A stretch of 64,000 nt of DNA from Arthrobacter sp. B1I2 (GCF_030816485.1 NZ_JAUSYC010000001.1:2170001-2234000); one strand, 5' to 3'. Shown: positions 27,398 to 35,813, counted from the stretch's first letter. Program-made: numbers and translations. The notes: generated by a model not told the origin, from the letters alone.

Positions 27398-27994
27398 TCA
27401 ACCAGCGGACGCAGCTGCCGCAACCGCGTCCCGGGCTGCCGCCGAGGCCACCCAGTCCGGCGTGCCCAGTTCCATACCGGCGGACAGCGTCTTGTGCTTG
27501 AGGAGATCACCGCGCGGGTGGTCCGTGTTGAAACCGCGGGGAACGGTCTTGAGCTTTTCACCGTCAAAGCTGAAGCCCGCCGCGGCAATGGAATCCACGA
27601 TCTCCTGTAGCGCGGCACCGCTCGCCGAGGCGTCGACGGCCGACCGGAACCTGGCCAGCTGAGCCGGCGTATGGGAGCGGTACCCGCCTCCCACCAGCAG
27701 CCCGTCCGCGCTGACCTGCAGGTAGTAGCCCACGCCTTCCTGACGGGTGGCGAAGGCGCCCTGCGCGGTTTTGTAGGGGGACTTGTCCTGCGCGAAACGG
27801 ATGTCGCGATAGGGGCGGAAGAGCCTGGCCGGGCCGAACTCCGGTTCAAGTTCGGCCAGGAGTTGCGTCAGTGGTTCCTTGACCGCTGCATCGTAGGTGT
27901 CCTTGTGCCCGAGCCACCACTCGCGGTTGTTGTTGTCTTCCAGCTCCGCGTAGAACCTGAAGGCTTCCGGGGGAATGCCTGAAAATGTGTCCAT
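27398..27994 (-). CDS. DUF2461 family protein with frameshifted C-terminus
   Basis: A 198-residue protein of the DUF2461 (TIGR02453) family; RPYRDIRFAQDKSPYKT and GYYLQVSADGLLVGGG are family hallmarks. The visible frame ends ARDAVAAAASAG, whereas the expected ending LRPLVEWVGRYAAP is encoded in a different frame running to 27370. A single deletion or a two-base insertion near 27405-27420 would explain this. The loss affects only about the last 15-20 residues, so the protein may still fold. Function unknown. It is monocistronic. Confidence 0.8.
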   Translation of the reverse strand: MDTFSGIPPEAFRFYAELEDNNNREWWLGHKDTYDAAVKEPLTQLLAELEPEFGPARLFRPYRDIRFAQDKSPYKTAQGAFATRQEGVGYYLQVSADGLLVGGGYRSHTPAQLARFRSAVDASASGAALQEIVDSIAAAGFSFDGEKLKTVPRGFNTDHPRGDLLKHKTLSAGMELGTPDWVASAAARDAVAAAASAG

Positions 27995-28059
27995 GACCGG
28001 AGCCTAGGGCGGCGGCGGGTTGTGGAACAGGGGAAACGAAGTGTATGTGCATAACGCAG

Positions 28060-28094
28060 AACACCCCGCCCGTGGCAGGCACGGGCGGGGTGTT
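28060..28094. terminator. bidirectional terminator between katA and DUF2461 gene
   Basis: A perfect 15-base stem: AACACCCCGCCCGTG (28060-28074) and CACGGGCGGGGTGTT (28080-28094), loop GCAGG, followed on the plus strand by TCTTT. On the minus strand it lies 38 bases past the katA stop and should end katA transcription before the DUF2461 promoter. Confidence 0.8.
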
Positions 28095-28132
28095 TCTTTA
28101 TGGGTGTCTCCGGGCGGAGGCGGAAGAAGGCA

Positions 28133-29614
28133 TTAGCCGATCTTGTTGGCTGCCTCTGCGTCGGAAAGCGCCGCCACGCCAAGGTTGGCGCGCAGCTTGG
28201 CGCCCAGTTCGGCGTCAACGTTGGTCCAGTACTGGATGGCACGTTCCTTGATGCCGGGGCTCTTCACGCCGCCCACGGCACCGGTGATGGTCTCCAGGAA
28301 GCGGGCCTTCGCCGCTTCGTCGTAGACCTCGCGGTACAGCGTGCCGGCCTGGATGAAGTCGCTGTCCTCGGCGTGGAGGGAGTGCGCGGCAAGGGTCAGC
28401 CCGCCGTCGTTCTCCCAGCCGCCGGCCGGGTTCTGCGGCTCAACTGCAGCCGGACCGCCCACCGAGTTCGGTGCGTAGACCGGAACCGAGGGGGCGTTGA
28501 ACAGGTAGCGTCCCTGGCCGTCCTGGCTGTAGTTGTTGACCTGGTTCTTGGGCTGGTTCACCGGGATCTGGGCGTGGTTGGTGCCAACGCGGTAGCGGTG
28601 TGCGTCGGCGTAGGAGAAGATGCGGGCCTGCAGCATCTTGTCCGGCGAGGCGGCAATGCCCGGAACGAAGTTCGACGGCGCGAAGGTGGCCTGCTCGATC
28701 TGCCCGAAGTAGTTCTCCGGGTTCCGGTTCAGCTCCATGGTGCCCACCTTGATCAGCGGGTAGTCAGCGTGCGGCCAGACCTTGGTCAGGTCGAACGGGT
28801 TGAAGCGGTAGGTTTTGGCGTCCTCGTAAGGCATGACCTGGACGTGCAGGTCCCAGGACGGGAAGTTGCCGGCCGCGATGTTCTCGGACAGGTCGCGGAT
28901 GTAGAAGTCCGCGTCGGAGCCGGCGAGCTGCTCGGCCTGCTCGGAGCTCATGGAGTTCACGCCCTGGTTGGACTTGAAGTGGTACTTGACCCAGAAGCGC
29001 TCGCCCTCGGCGTTGATCCACTGGTAGGTGTGCGAGCCGTAGCCCTGCATTTCACGCCAGGAGGCGGGCAGGCCGCGGTCGCCCATCAGCCAGGTGACCT
29101 GGTGCGCGGACTCGGGGGACAGGGTCCAGAAGTCCCACTGCATGTCGGCGTCGCGCAGGTGGGTTCCCGGCAGGCGCTTCTGTGAGTGGATGAAGTCCGG
29201 GAACTTGATGCCGTCGCGGATGAAGAACACCGGGGTGTTGTTGCCCACGAGGTCGTAGTTGCCCTCGGTGGTGTAGAACTTCACGGCGAAACCGCGGGGG
29301 TCGCGCCAGGTGTCCGGGGAGCCGTTCTCGCCCGCCACCGAGGAGAAGCGGATCAGCATTTCGGTCTCGACGCCGGGCTGCAGGAACGCGGCCTTGGTGT
29401 ACTTGGAGATGTCCTCGGTGGTCTTGAACGTGCCGAATGCACCGCCGCCCTTGGCGTGCACTACGCGCTCCGGAACCCGCTCGCGGTTGAACTGGGCGAG
29501 CTTTTCAATGAGGTAGTGGTCGGTCAGGATGATGGCACCATCGGCACCAACTGACTTCGAGTGTGCGTCGGATGTAACCGGCGCACCTGACTGGGTTGTG
29601 GAAACGGCAGTCAT
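28133..29614 (-). CDS. katA: catalase, small-subunit heme type
   Basis: A 493-residue monofunctional heme catalase that splits hydrogen peroxide. The distal His53 is in [13 protein letters not shown], the distal Asn126 in [11 protein letters not shown], and the heme-ligating Tyr in [13 protein letters not shown]. Length fits the small-subunit (clade 3) type. Its start lies seven bases after the stop of the Fur-family gene, so the two form one operon under the dyad at 30124-30146. Confidence 0.96.
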   Translation of the reverse strand: MTAVSTTQSGAPVTSDAHSKSVGADGAIILTDHYLIEKLAQFNRERVPERVVHAKGGGAFGTFKTTEDISKYTKAAFLQPGVETEMLIRFSSVAGENGSPDTWRDPRGFAVKFYTTEGNYDLVGNNTPVFFIRDGIKFPDFIHSQKRLPGTHLRDADMQWDFWTLSPESAHQVTWLMGDRGLPASWREMQGYGSHTYQWINAEGERFWVKYHFKSNQGVNSMSSEQAEQLAGSDADFYIRDLSENIAAGNFPSWDLHVQVMPYEDAKTYRFNPFDLTKVWPHADYPLIKVGTMELNRNPENYFGQIEQATFAPSNFVPGIAASPDKMLQARIFSYADAHRYRVGTNHAQIPVNQPKNQVNNYSQDGQGRYLFNAPSVPVYAPNSVGGPAAVEPQNPAGGWENDGGLTLAAHSLHAEDSDFIQAGTLYREVYDEAAKARFLETITGAVGGVKSPGIKERAIQYWTNVDAELGAKLRANLGVAALSDAEAANKIG

Positions 29615-29621
29615 TGTTCTC

Positions 29622-30107
29622 CTATTTCTCTTTTTCTTGCAAGGGACTATGGGAAGGAAGTTGCTGGGCCTGCTGGCAGTCCTGGCAGATGCCCTGGTAC
29701 ATGACGTCCGCGATCTGGATGGTCATGGGCTTGGCGTCCGGGTTCCAGTGGGGTGTGAGGCAGGGGGCGTGGCCGACGGCGCAGTCAACGTCCTCCACGC
29801 GGCCGCAGCTGATGCAGATGGCGTGGTGGTGGTTGTCGCCCACGCGCGTTTCATACAGGGCGGGGGAGTGCGGCGGCTCGAAGCGGCGCAGCATGTGCAG
29901 GTCCGTCAGGTCGCCGAGGACAACGTAAACGGACTGGGCCGTCAGTTCCGGCAGCTCCGCACGGGCGGCGGCAAGGATACTTTCGGCAGCGGAATGCGGG
30001 TGGCGTTCGACGGCGGCCAGCACGGCCAGCCGCTGCTTGGTCACCCTGCGGCCGTGGGCGCGCAGGGCTGCAGCCCACGCTTCCTGGCCCTCAAAGTGCT
30101 CCGTCAT
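29622..30107 (-). CDS. furA: Fur family metalloregulator, FurA/PerR-like
   Basis: A 161-residue Fur-family repressor. Winged helix at ~residues 10-85 ([17 protein letters not shown]), regulatory metal ligands in [11 protein letters not shown], and a second CxxC pair in GICQDC for structural zinc. It is the first gene of a furA-katA operon, the arrangement known from mycobacteria and other actinobacteria where FurA represses katG/katA and itself under peroxide control. Autoregulation is likely through the dyad 17 bases upstream of its start. Confidence 0.92.
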   Translation of the reverse strand: MTEHFEGQEAWAAALRAHGRRVTKQRLAVLAAVERHPHSAAESILAAARAELPELTAQSVYVVLGDLTDLHMLRRFEPPHSPALYETRVGDNHHHAICISCGRVEDVDCAVGHAPCLTPHWNPDAKPMTIQIADVMYQGICQDCQQAQQLPSHSPLQEKEK

Positions 30108-30123
30108 GGCACCATTGAAACAC

Positions 30124-30146
30124 TTATTTTGATGAACTCACAATAA
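30124..30146 (-). promoter_or_regulatory. putative Fur/PerR box at furA-katA
   Basis: A 23-base dyad TTATTNTGA-N5-TCANAATAA at 30124-30146, ending 17 bases upstream of the furA ATG. AT-rich in a GC-rich genome, and with 9-base arms differing at one position. Position and symmetry fit a FurA/PerR operator overlapping the promoter. Confidence 0.7.
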
Positions 30147-30187
30147 GGCGCGGCTTACCTCATCGTGTCGGCCGCTAGTGTTACGGG

Positions 30188-31459
30188 GTGGGGAAAATAC
30201 TTGCCGATGTCACGCCACTCAAGGAAAGCCCCGCATTCCGCCGGCTGTGGCTCGGATCGGCAGTGTCCGCCGTCGGCAGCCAGCTCACCCTGGTGGCCGT
30301 GAGCCTCGAGGTGTACCGCCTGACCCAGGACAGCTTCTACGTGGGACTGTTGGGCATCTTCGCGCTGGTCCCCCTGGTGGTGGGCGGCCTGATGGGAGGC
30401 TCCATCGCCGACGCCCACGACCGCAGGCGCATTGCCCTGCTGGCCACCACCGTGCTGTGGCTGACCACCGGCCTGATCGCACTGCAGGCCTGGGTTCAGC
30501 TGGGGAACGTTTGGGTGCTGTACCTGCTGGTGGCGCTGCAAAGCGGGGCCCAGGCCATCAACCAGCCGGCCCGCAGCGCCATCATTCCCATGCTCATCCG
30601 CAAAGAACTCCTGCCGGCCGCCAACGCCCTGAGCATGCTGTCATTCGGCCTTGCCATGACCGCCGGGCCGCTGCTGGCCGGGCTCCTGGTTGCCTGGCTT
30701 GGCTTTGGCTGGACCTACACCATCGACTTCGTGAGCTTTGCCTTCGTCCTGTGGGCTGTCTACCGGCTTCCACCCATGGCACCCACCGGGGGCCATAGCA
30801 AGGCGGGGATCCGCTCCGTCATCGAGGGGTTCAGGTTCCTTGGCACGCGGCCCAACCTCCGCATGACCTTCATCATCGACCTCGTGGCCATGATCCTTGC
30901 CCAGCCGCGGGCGCTGCTGCCCGCCGTCGCAGCCCTCATGATCGGCGGCGGCGAGGCAACGGTCGGCATCCTGCTGGCCTGCACCGCCGTCGGGGCTTTC
31001 CTGGCCGGCCTGTTCTCCGGGCCGCTGGGAAGCGTGCACCGCCAGGGGACCGCCGTCGTCGTTTCCGTGATGGGCTGGGGCGCATCCATCGGGGCGTTCG
31101 GGCTGGTGGTGCTGCTGGCCGGCCCCGCGCCGGACGGGGCGGTGACCCTGTGGCTCCTGCCCGCGGCTTTCTGCTGCGCCCTGGCCGGCATCGCCGACTC
31201 CGTCAGCAGCGTCTTCCGCAACACCATCCTGCAGGCAGCCGCGCCTGACCACCTCCGCGGGCGCCTGCAGGGCGTGTTCATCGTGGTGGTGGCCGGCGGC
31301 CCCCGAATCGGCGACCTGCTGGCGGGCGGCGCGACTAGGATTCTGAATGAGGGCTGGGTCCTGCTGTTTGGCGGTGCGCTGTGCATCGCGGGGGTATGGC
31401 TGGCGGCGAAACTGCAGCCGGGCTTCCGGAAGTACGATGCGCGGAACCCGGTTCCCTAG
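30188..31459 (+). CDS. MFS transporter, EntS-like
   Basis: A 423-residue major facilitator with 12 helices; the N-terminal FRRLWLGSAVSAVGSQLTLVAVSL and the GGSIADAHDRRRI cytoplasmic loop fit the EntS/MFS_3 group, which includes siderophore exporters. The GTG start has no Shine-Dalgarno but is preceded six bases upstream by TAGTGT, a likely -10 of a leaderless mRNA. It is divergent from furA, so control by the iron/peroxide regulator is possible. The substrate is not readable. Confidence 0.82.
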   Translation: MGKILADVTPLKESPAFRRLWLGSAVSAVGSQLTLVAVSLEVYRLTQDSFYVGLLGIFALVPLVVGGLMGGSIADAHDRRRIALLATTVLWLTTGLIALQAWVQLGNVWVLYLLVALQSGAQAINQPARSAIIPMLIRKELLPAANALSMLSFGLAMTAGPLLAGLLVAWLGFGWTYTIDFVSFAFVLWAVYRLPPMAPTGGHSKAGIRSVIEGFRFLGTRPNLRMTFIIDLVAMILAQPRALLPAVAALMIGGGEATVGILLACTAVGAFLAGLFSGPLGSVHRQGTAVVVSVMGWGASIGAFGLVVLLAGPAPDGAVTLWLLPAAFCCALAGIADSVSSVFRNTILQAAAPDHLRGRLQGVFIVVVAGGPRIGDLLAGGATRILNEGWVLLFGGALCIAGVWLAAKLQPGFRKYDARNPVP

Positions 31460-31487
31460 CAAGCCGTTTCTTTAGCGAGGAGGAAGC

Positions 31488-32355
31488 GTGCACAAACATC
31501 ACAACGGCCTGAAGACTGCGGCACTGTTCGGGGTGCTGTGGGCGGTGCTGCTGGGCCTTGGCGGGCTCATCGGGGTGGGGACGCGCAGCTCGGCGCCCAT
31601 CTGGATCATGGCCCTCATTGGCGTCGGGACCACGTTCTACGGCTACTGGAACAGCGACAAGATCGCCATCCGGTCCATGCAGGCCGTCCCGGTGTCCGAG
31701 GCCCAGGCGCCGCAGCTCTACCAGATCGTCCGCGAGCTTTCGATCCGTGCCAACCAGCCGATGCCGCGCATCTATGTGTCGCCCACCATGAACCCCAATG
31801 CGTTCGCCACCGGCCGCAACCCCCGGAATGCCGCGGTTTGCTGCACCGAAGGCATCCTGCAGCTGCTGGACGCGCGCGAGCTCCGCGGCGTCCTGGGGCA
31901 CGAACTCATGCACGTCTATAACCGCGACATCCTCACCTCATCCGTGGCCGCCGCCGTCGCCGGTGTCATCACCTCGGTGGGGCAGATCGCTGCTGTTCTT
32001 CGGCGGCGGTGACCGGCGCAACGCCAACCCGCTGGCCATGATCGCAATGGCCCTGCTAGCGCCGTTCGCGGCGTCGCTGATCCAAATGGCCATCTCCCGC
32101 ACCAGGGAGTACGACGCCGACGAGGACGGTTCGCAGCTCACCGGCGATCCGCTGGCACTCGCCTCAGCCCTGGCCAAGATCGAGCGCGGCGTCAGTATTG
32201 CGCCGTTACCGCAGGACCAGCGGCTGGTCAACGCCTCGCACCTGATGATCGCCAACCCGTTCCGCGGCGGTGCGATGAACAAGCTCTTCGCCACCCACCC
32301 GCCCATGCGCGACCGGATCGCCCGGCTGGAGCGGATGGCGGGCCGGCAGCCGTAG
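31488..32355 (+). pseudogene. htpX: HtpX-type zinc metalloprotease, frameshifted
   Basis: An inner-membrane M48 protease gene broken by a frameshift. Frame 1 (31488-32012) gives the two N-terminal helices and the active site HELMH from residue 138; it then runs into VLRRR and a stop. The normal continuation [17 protein letters not shown] through the second zinc-ligand segment REYDADEDG to 32355 lies in the next frame. Removing the C at 31988 restores ATG CTG CTG TTC and one ~288-residue protein. GTG start with GAGGA upstream. It could be a true loss, phase variation, or a sequencing error. Confidence 0.85.
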
Positions 32356-32398
32356 CACGGGGCCGCGTCCTGGGTTCCGTCGTGGAAGGTTCCCGTGC

Positions 32399-32498
32399 CC
32401 GACGCGCAAATTCGCCCGCGCCGCACAAAAAGGTTGGCGCACGTGATATGTCCGGTGCGCCGGCCTGGATGCGTGGCGTGAAACTCTTTGCGCGTCGA
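32399..32498. repeat. nested inverted repeats between htpX and yajQ
   Basis: CGACGCGCAAA (32400-32410) is complementary to TTTGCGCGTCG (32487-32497). Inside it GGCGCAC (32436-32442) pairs with GTGCGCC (32455-32461). The element fills the gap between the convergent htpX and yajQ genes. It may be a repeat element or an unusual terminator; the outer arms are AT-poor and 76 bases apart. Confidence 0.5.
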
Positions 32499-32514
32499 AA
32501 ACGACGGCGGGGGA

Positions 32515-33006
32515 CTAGCTGCGGAAATTCACAAACTGCAGGTCGGCCTCGTCGAAGTCCTTCAGCAGCGCCATGGTGGCCTGCAGGTCATCGCGGGACT
32601 TGGACGTAACGCGCAGTTCGTCACCCTGGATCTGGGACTTGACCGACTTGGGGGCCTCGTCGCGGATCAGCTTGTTGATCTTCTTGGCCAGGTCCTGGGC
32701 AATGCCCTCCTTGATGGACGCTTCCAGGCGGAACTCCTTGCCGGACGGGTAGGGCTCGCCGGTATCCAGCGATTTCAACGAAATCCCGCGGCGGATCAGC
32801 TTGGACTGCAGTACGTCCAGGACGGCCAGGACGCGTTCCTCGGAGTTGGCCTTCATGAGGATCTTTTCTCCACTGAAGTCCACCTCGGCGCCGACGCCCT
32901 TGAAGTCGTAGCGCTGGGCGAGTTCCTTCTGGGCCTGGTTGAGCGCGTTGGCCACTTCCTGCTTGTCCACTTTGCTTACGACGTCGAACGTTGACTCGCC
33001 TGCCAT
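32515..33006 (-). CDS. yajQ: YajQ family nucleotide-binding protein
   Basis: A 163-residue YajQ/DUF520 protein with two ferredoxin-like domains. MAGESTFDVVSKVDKQEVANA and RYDFKGVGAEVDFSGE are family hallmarks. Some YajQ proteins bind cyclic di-GMP or RNA; the role here is unknown. The ATG at 33006 is preceded by GGAG; a much longer open frame upstream is chance. Monocistronic. Confidence 0.92.
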   Translation of the reverse strand: MAGESTFDVVSKVDKQEVANALNQAQKELAQRYDFKGVGAEVDFSGEKILMKANSEERVLAVLDVLQSKLIRRGISLKSLDTGEPYPSGKEFRLEASIKEGIAQDLAKKINKLIRDEAPKSVKSQIQGDELRVTSKSRDDLQATMALLKDFDEADLQFVNFRS

Positions 33007-33189
33007 GACTCTCCTTTGTTGATGGGAACCCTGTGGGACAGGGCCGGGATCACTGGCATCCAGCCTAGTACGGATGCCCCGGCTGGTGGGGGCGCTGGAT
33101 TCACAGTTCCCTCTCAGCGGACGTACCGGTGGAATGAAGGGGATCTGGCCAGAGTTGGAGCAGTTGTACTGCAGTTCGAAGGGAACACC

Positions 33190-33444
33190 ATGCACCGCAA
33201 AGCCGCCCGTTACGTCACCCGGACCACAACCGCAGCAGCGGGGGCGGTGGCCACGGCGGCGACGTCGGTGGCGGCCGCAGCGGTGGCTGCCTCCATCATC
33301 TTCAGTCCCGTGGCGGATGCCTCTTCCCGGATGGACGGCGTGCGCGCGGACCTCCAGCGGGCTGTGCAGTTGAACCAGATCACCCAGGAGCAGGCGCTGA
33401 GCTTCGAGGCCAAGCTGGCCGGGCGCATCATGGGGGAGGCATGA
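33190..33444 (+). CDS. small secreted or membrane-anchored hypothetical protein
   Basis: An 84-residue protein. Residues ~1-45 form a basic then Ala/Thr/Val-rich hydrophobic stretch that looks like a signal peptide or a single membrane anchor, followed by a short helical region (RMDGVRADLQRAVQ, then ITQEQALSFEAKLAGR). GAAGGGA lies before the ATG at 33190. No family recognised. It ends 167 bases before tRNA-Tyr. Confidence 0.6.
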   Translation: MHRKAARYVTRTTTAAAGAVATAATSVAAAAVAASIIFSPVADASSRMDGVRADLQRAVQLNQITQEQALSFEAKLAGRIMGEA

Positions 33445-33611
33445 ACACGCGGTTTTACTGCCCGGTTTCGGGGCTTCCGGGGCAGCGCAGGGCCCGATTC
33501 GATTCTTCGGCGGAAGTTCTGTAAAGTTGTCTTGCCCGCGGTTACTGAAGCGGAACGGACCGGAAACGGACGCTCCGAACACTGCATCAGCGGGTACTTC
33601 TTTTGAAGTTC

Positions 33612-33693
33612 GGCAGATTACCCGAGCGGCCAAAGGGGGCTGACTGTAAATCAGCTGGCAACGCCTACGGGGGTTCGAATCCCTCATCTGCCA
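33612..33693 (+). tRNA. tRNA-Tyr (anticodon GTA)
   Basis: Class II tRNA of 82 bases. Acceptor GGCAGAT (33612-33618) pairs with ATCTGCC (33686-33692), discriminator A. Anticodon stem GCTGA/TCAGC around loop CTGTAAA with anticodon GTA at 33646-33648; GGTTCGAATCC T-arm is present and the extra arm is long. CCA is not encoded. A strong terminator follows at 33701. Confidence 0.95.
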
Positions 33694-33700
33694 CCCAAGG

Positions 33701-33737
33701 AAAAGCCTCCGGAACCATCAAGGTTCCGGAGGCTTTT
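33701..33737 (+). terminator. rho-independent terminator after tRNA-Tyr
   Basis: AAAAGCCTCCGGAACC (33701-33716) and GGTTCCGGAGGCTTTT (33722-33737), a 16-base stem with loop ATCAA and a run of T. It starts eight bases after the tRNA. Confidence 0.93.
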
Positions 33738-33885
33738 TCGTGTCTCCAGGCAGGTTCAGAGGTCGCCTGCAAACGGGGCCAAACCGCCGTCGACACCCTG
33801 TTGGTGCGGGCGTAGTCTGGCAGCATCGGCGCACTCGCCCCCGATGCCCGGCGTCGATATTTCCATCGATGAAGGAGAATTCCCA

Positions 33886-34311
33886 ATGAGTGCTGTACGT
33901 GAATTCATGACCACTGATGCGCGATGTATCCGTGAAAACGAGTCCCTTGTGGATGCAGCCCGGATGATGATGGACCTGGACTGCGGAGCTCTTCCGATCT
34001 GCGGGGATGACGGCAAGTTGAAGGGGATGATCACCGACCGCGACATTGTGCTCAAGTGTGTTGCCGCCGGCCGTGACCCGGGTCAGATGATGGCCCGCGC
34101 CCTCGCCTCCGGCAAGCCGTACTGCGTTGATGCCGACGCCAACGTTGATGCAGCCATCGACATGATGGAGAAGCACCAGGTCCGCAGGCTCCCGGTGATC
34201 TCAGACCACAAGCTGGTGGGCATCATCAGCCAGGGCGACATTGCGCGCAACTACTCCGAGCAGCGCGTCGGCGAACTGGTGGAACACATCTCCGGGCGCC
34301 ACGCGATGTAG
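33886..34311 (+). CDS. CBS domain pair protein
   Basis: A 141-residue cytoplasmic protein consisting of two CBS domains (residues ~5-65 and ~75-135; MITDRDIVLKC and GIISQGDIARNY are the typical ends). Such stand-alone pairs bind adenosine nucleotides and sense energy state or act in stress adaptation. GAAGGAG is seven bases before the ATG at 33886, which decides the start. Monocistronic between two terminators. Confidence 0.9.
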   Translation: MSAVREFMTTDARCIRENESLVDAARMMMDLDCGALPICGDDGKLKGMITDRDIVLKCVAAGRDPGQMMARALASGKPYCVDADANVDAAIDMMEKHQVRRLPVISDHKLVGIISQGDIARNYSEQRVGELVEHISGRHAM

Positions 34312-34331
34312 GTCCACTGGCGCGTCATGGC

Positions 34332-34376
34332 CTTGTCCGCGGATCCAACCCTTCAAGGTTCGGACCCGCGGACAAG
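34332..34376. terminator. bidirectional terminator
   Basis: CTTGTCCGCGG (34332-34342) and CCGCGGACAAG (34366-34376), with further pairing inside. It lies between the convergent CBS-protein gene and the LysM/sortase-like gene ending at 34388. Confidence 0.75.
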
Positions 34377-34387
34377 CTTTGGAGAAT

Positions 34388-35404
34388 TCAGTTCAGTGCG
34401 ATCAGGAGCATGGTGCTGGTGCCCGGAATGCAGGTCTGCAGGATCGCCCGGGGGAAGCCGCCGAAGACCGCAACCACGTCGTTGGTGGTGCCGGGATTGG
34501 GGACCGTCCCGCGGCCCGTCACCGTGTAGGTTCCGTAGCCCGGGATGCTCACCGTCTCACCCACGCCTATTCCGGAGAACCTGGCCCACCCGCCGCAGAA
34601 ATCGTGTTCGGTGATGAACAGCGAATAGCCGTCGTTGGGGGTGAAGTGGATGGGGCCGATGCAGGCGTCCACCATGGACTGGCCGCCGGAGCCTGCGACA
34701 TAAATGGTCCGGATTGCAGGTGCCGCAGGCACGGCCGCGGGAGCCGGCGCAGGTGCCGGTGCGGCGGCGGGAGCCGGTGCCGCAGCGGGGGCAGGGGCTG
34801 GTGCGGCAGCCGGAGCAGGCGCCGCTACGGCGATGGCCGGGCCGGTCAGCAGGAGCGTCTGGCCCGGGTAGATGATGCTGTAGGCATTGAGTCCGTTGGC
34901 CGCGAGCATGGCAATCATGTCCACGCCGTGCCCCGCGGCAATCGCACCCACGGTGTCACCCGGCACCACGGTGTAGAGGTTGGGGTCACCTGCCGGGGCC
35001 GGTTCAAGGGCCGGCGTTGGTGCTGGGGCCGGCGCCGGGTCGGCCGGGGCCGGAGCGGGTTCGGGCGGCGCCGGCGCTGCCTCGGCCGCCGCCCCGGGCG
35101 CAGGCACGGCATCCGCGCCGCCCTGCACGCCGGAACCGGCGGCTGCTGACTCGGCCGCGGTGCTTTGCGACGGCGGTGCGGCGGCCTCTGCAACCTGGGC
35201 CGCCGCCGTCGTGCCTCCGCTGAGGAAAGCGGGCGGTGCTGCCATGGCGCCCACGCCTACCGCGGCCACAACGGCCGCCGTGGCCATGCCGGCCCATAAC
35301 TTGTTGCTGATGACCGGGCGGCCGGTGTTGAGATCCGTCCGGGGTTCGTCGGTGGCGAAGCTTCTGCTCGTGCCGTCGGGGGAGGTTGGTTCTTTCTGCT
35401 TCAT
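34388..35404 (-). CDS. LysM domain protein with C-terminal sortase-like domain
   Basis: A 338-residue exported cell-wall protein. A membrane segment lies near residues 36-56 (GMATAAVVAAVGVGAMAA), then a Pro/Ala repeat region, a LysM peptidoglycan-binding domain (~145-190, YTVVPGDTVGAIAAGHGV), a second Pro/Ala linker, and a C-terminal domain (~235-338) whose FITEHDFCGG and LQTCIPGT resemble the sortase His and TLxTC Cys motifs. The sortase Arg is not evident after the Cys, so activity is uncertain. The ATG at 35404 gives this layout. The upstream 400 bases hold repeats listed separately. Confidence 0.75.
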   Translation of the reverse strand: MKQKEPTSPDGTSRSFATDEPRTDLNTGRPVISNKLWAGMATAAVVAAVGVGAMAAPPAFLSGGTTAAAQVAEAAAPPSQSTAAESAAAGSGVQGGADAVPAPGAAAEAAPAPPEPAPAPADPAPAPAPTPALEPAPAGDPNLYTVVPGDTVGAIAAGHGVDMIAMLAANGLNAYSIIYPGQTLLLTGPAIAVAAPAPAAAPAPAPAAAPAPAAAPAPAPAPAAVPAAPAIRTIYVAGSGGQSMVDACIGPIHFTPNDGYSLFITEHDFCGGWARFSGIGVGETVSIPGYGTYTVTGRGTVPNPGTTNDVVAVFGGFPRAILQTCIPGTSTMLLIALN

Positions 35405-35625
35405 GGGTAGCCCATCCGGGGGACGGTCCGGCCAGGCGGTGCTGTGGAAGGCACGCCAGGTCACCGGACGGATCGAGATGTGGTTGCGCCTCCGGCGCCG
35501 GCAACTGCCGGCGCCGCAGGCGGCACAGGTTGGAGGAATCCGCATACCCAGAAAATGCGGAGCTCCGCGTGAAGGCGGGCATCCCCGGAAGCTACCCGGG
35601 GGACCTGCCAGTGCATGTTTGGTCC

Positions 35626-35684
35626 TAGGAATCCCGAGTCTAGGAATCCCGCCCGGGCCGGGGCACCAGTAGGAATTACCCGAG
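35626..35684. repeat. three iterated TAGGAAT-CCCG repeats
   Basis: TAGGAATCCCG occurs exactly at 35626-35636 and 35641-35651, and a third version TAGGAATTACCCGAG at 35670-35684. They lie in the divergent region upstream of the LysM gene, about 220 bases from its start, and may be binding sites. Confidence 0.55.
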
Positions 35685-35793
35685 TTTTCGGGGCCGGTAC
35701 CCGGCCGCGGCAGCCCGGCTACTCAAGCAGGGCGGGTCGACTACTTGCCTTGGGGCCGGCCCTTAACGCGTCCGGCTCTCCCGCAGCTGCAAG

Positions 35794-35813
35794 ATGTTAC
35801 TGGCGGGTAACAT
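35794..35813 (+). promoter_or_regulatory. ATGTTAC-N6-GTAACAT operator candidate
   Basis: A perfect 7-base palindrome (35794-35800 and 35807-35813). Its right half includes TAACAT (35808-35813), which is a good -10 six bases before the thioesterase ATG. A repressor bound here would block transcription of that gene. TTAC-N-GTAA dyads are common for TetR and related repressors. Confidence 0.55.

Noticed and set aside
35405..35660. Possible cyclic-di-AMP (ydaO-type) riboswitch before the LysM cell-wall gene
   Set aside because: The gene class is right and a hairpin exists, but the conserved ydaO core sequences are not present when read on the minus strand.
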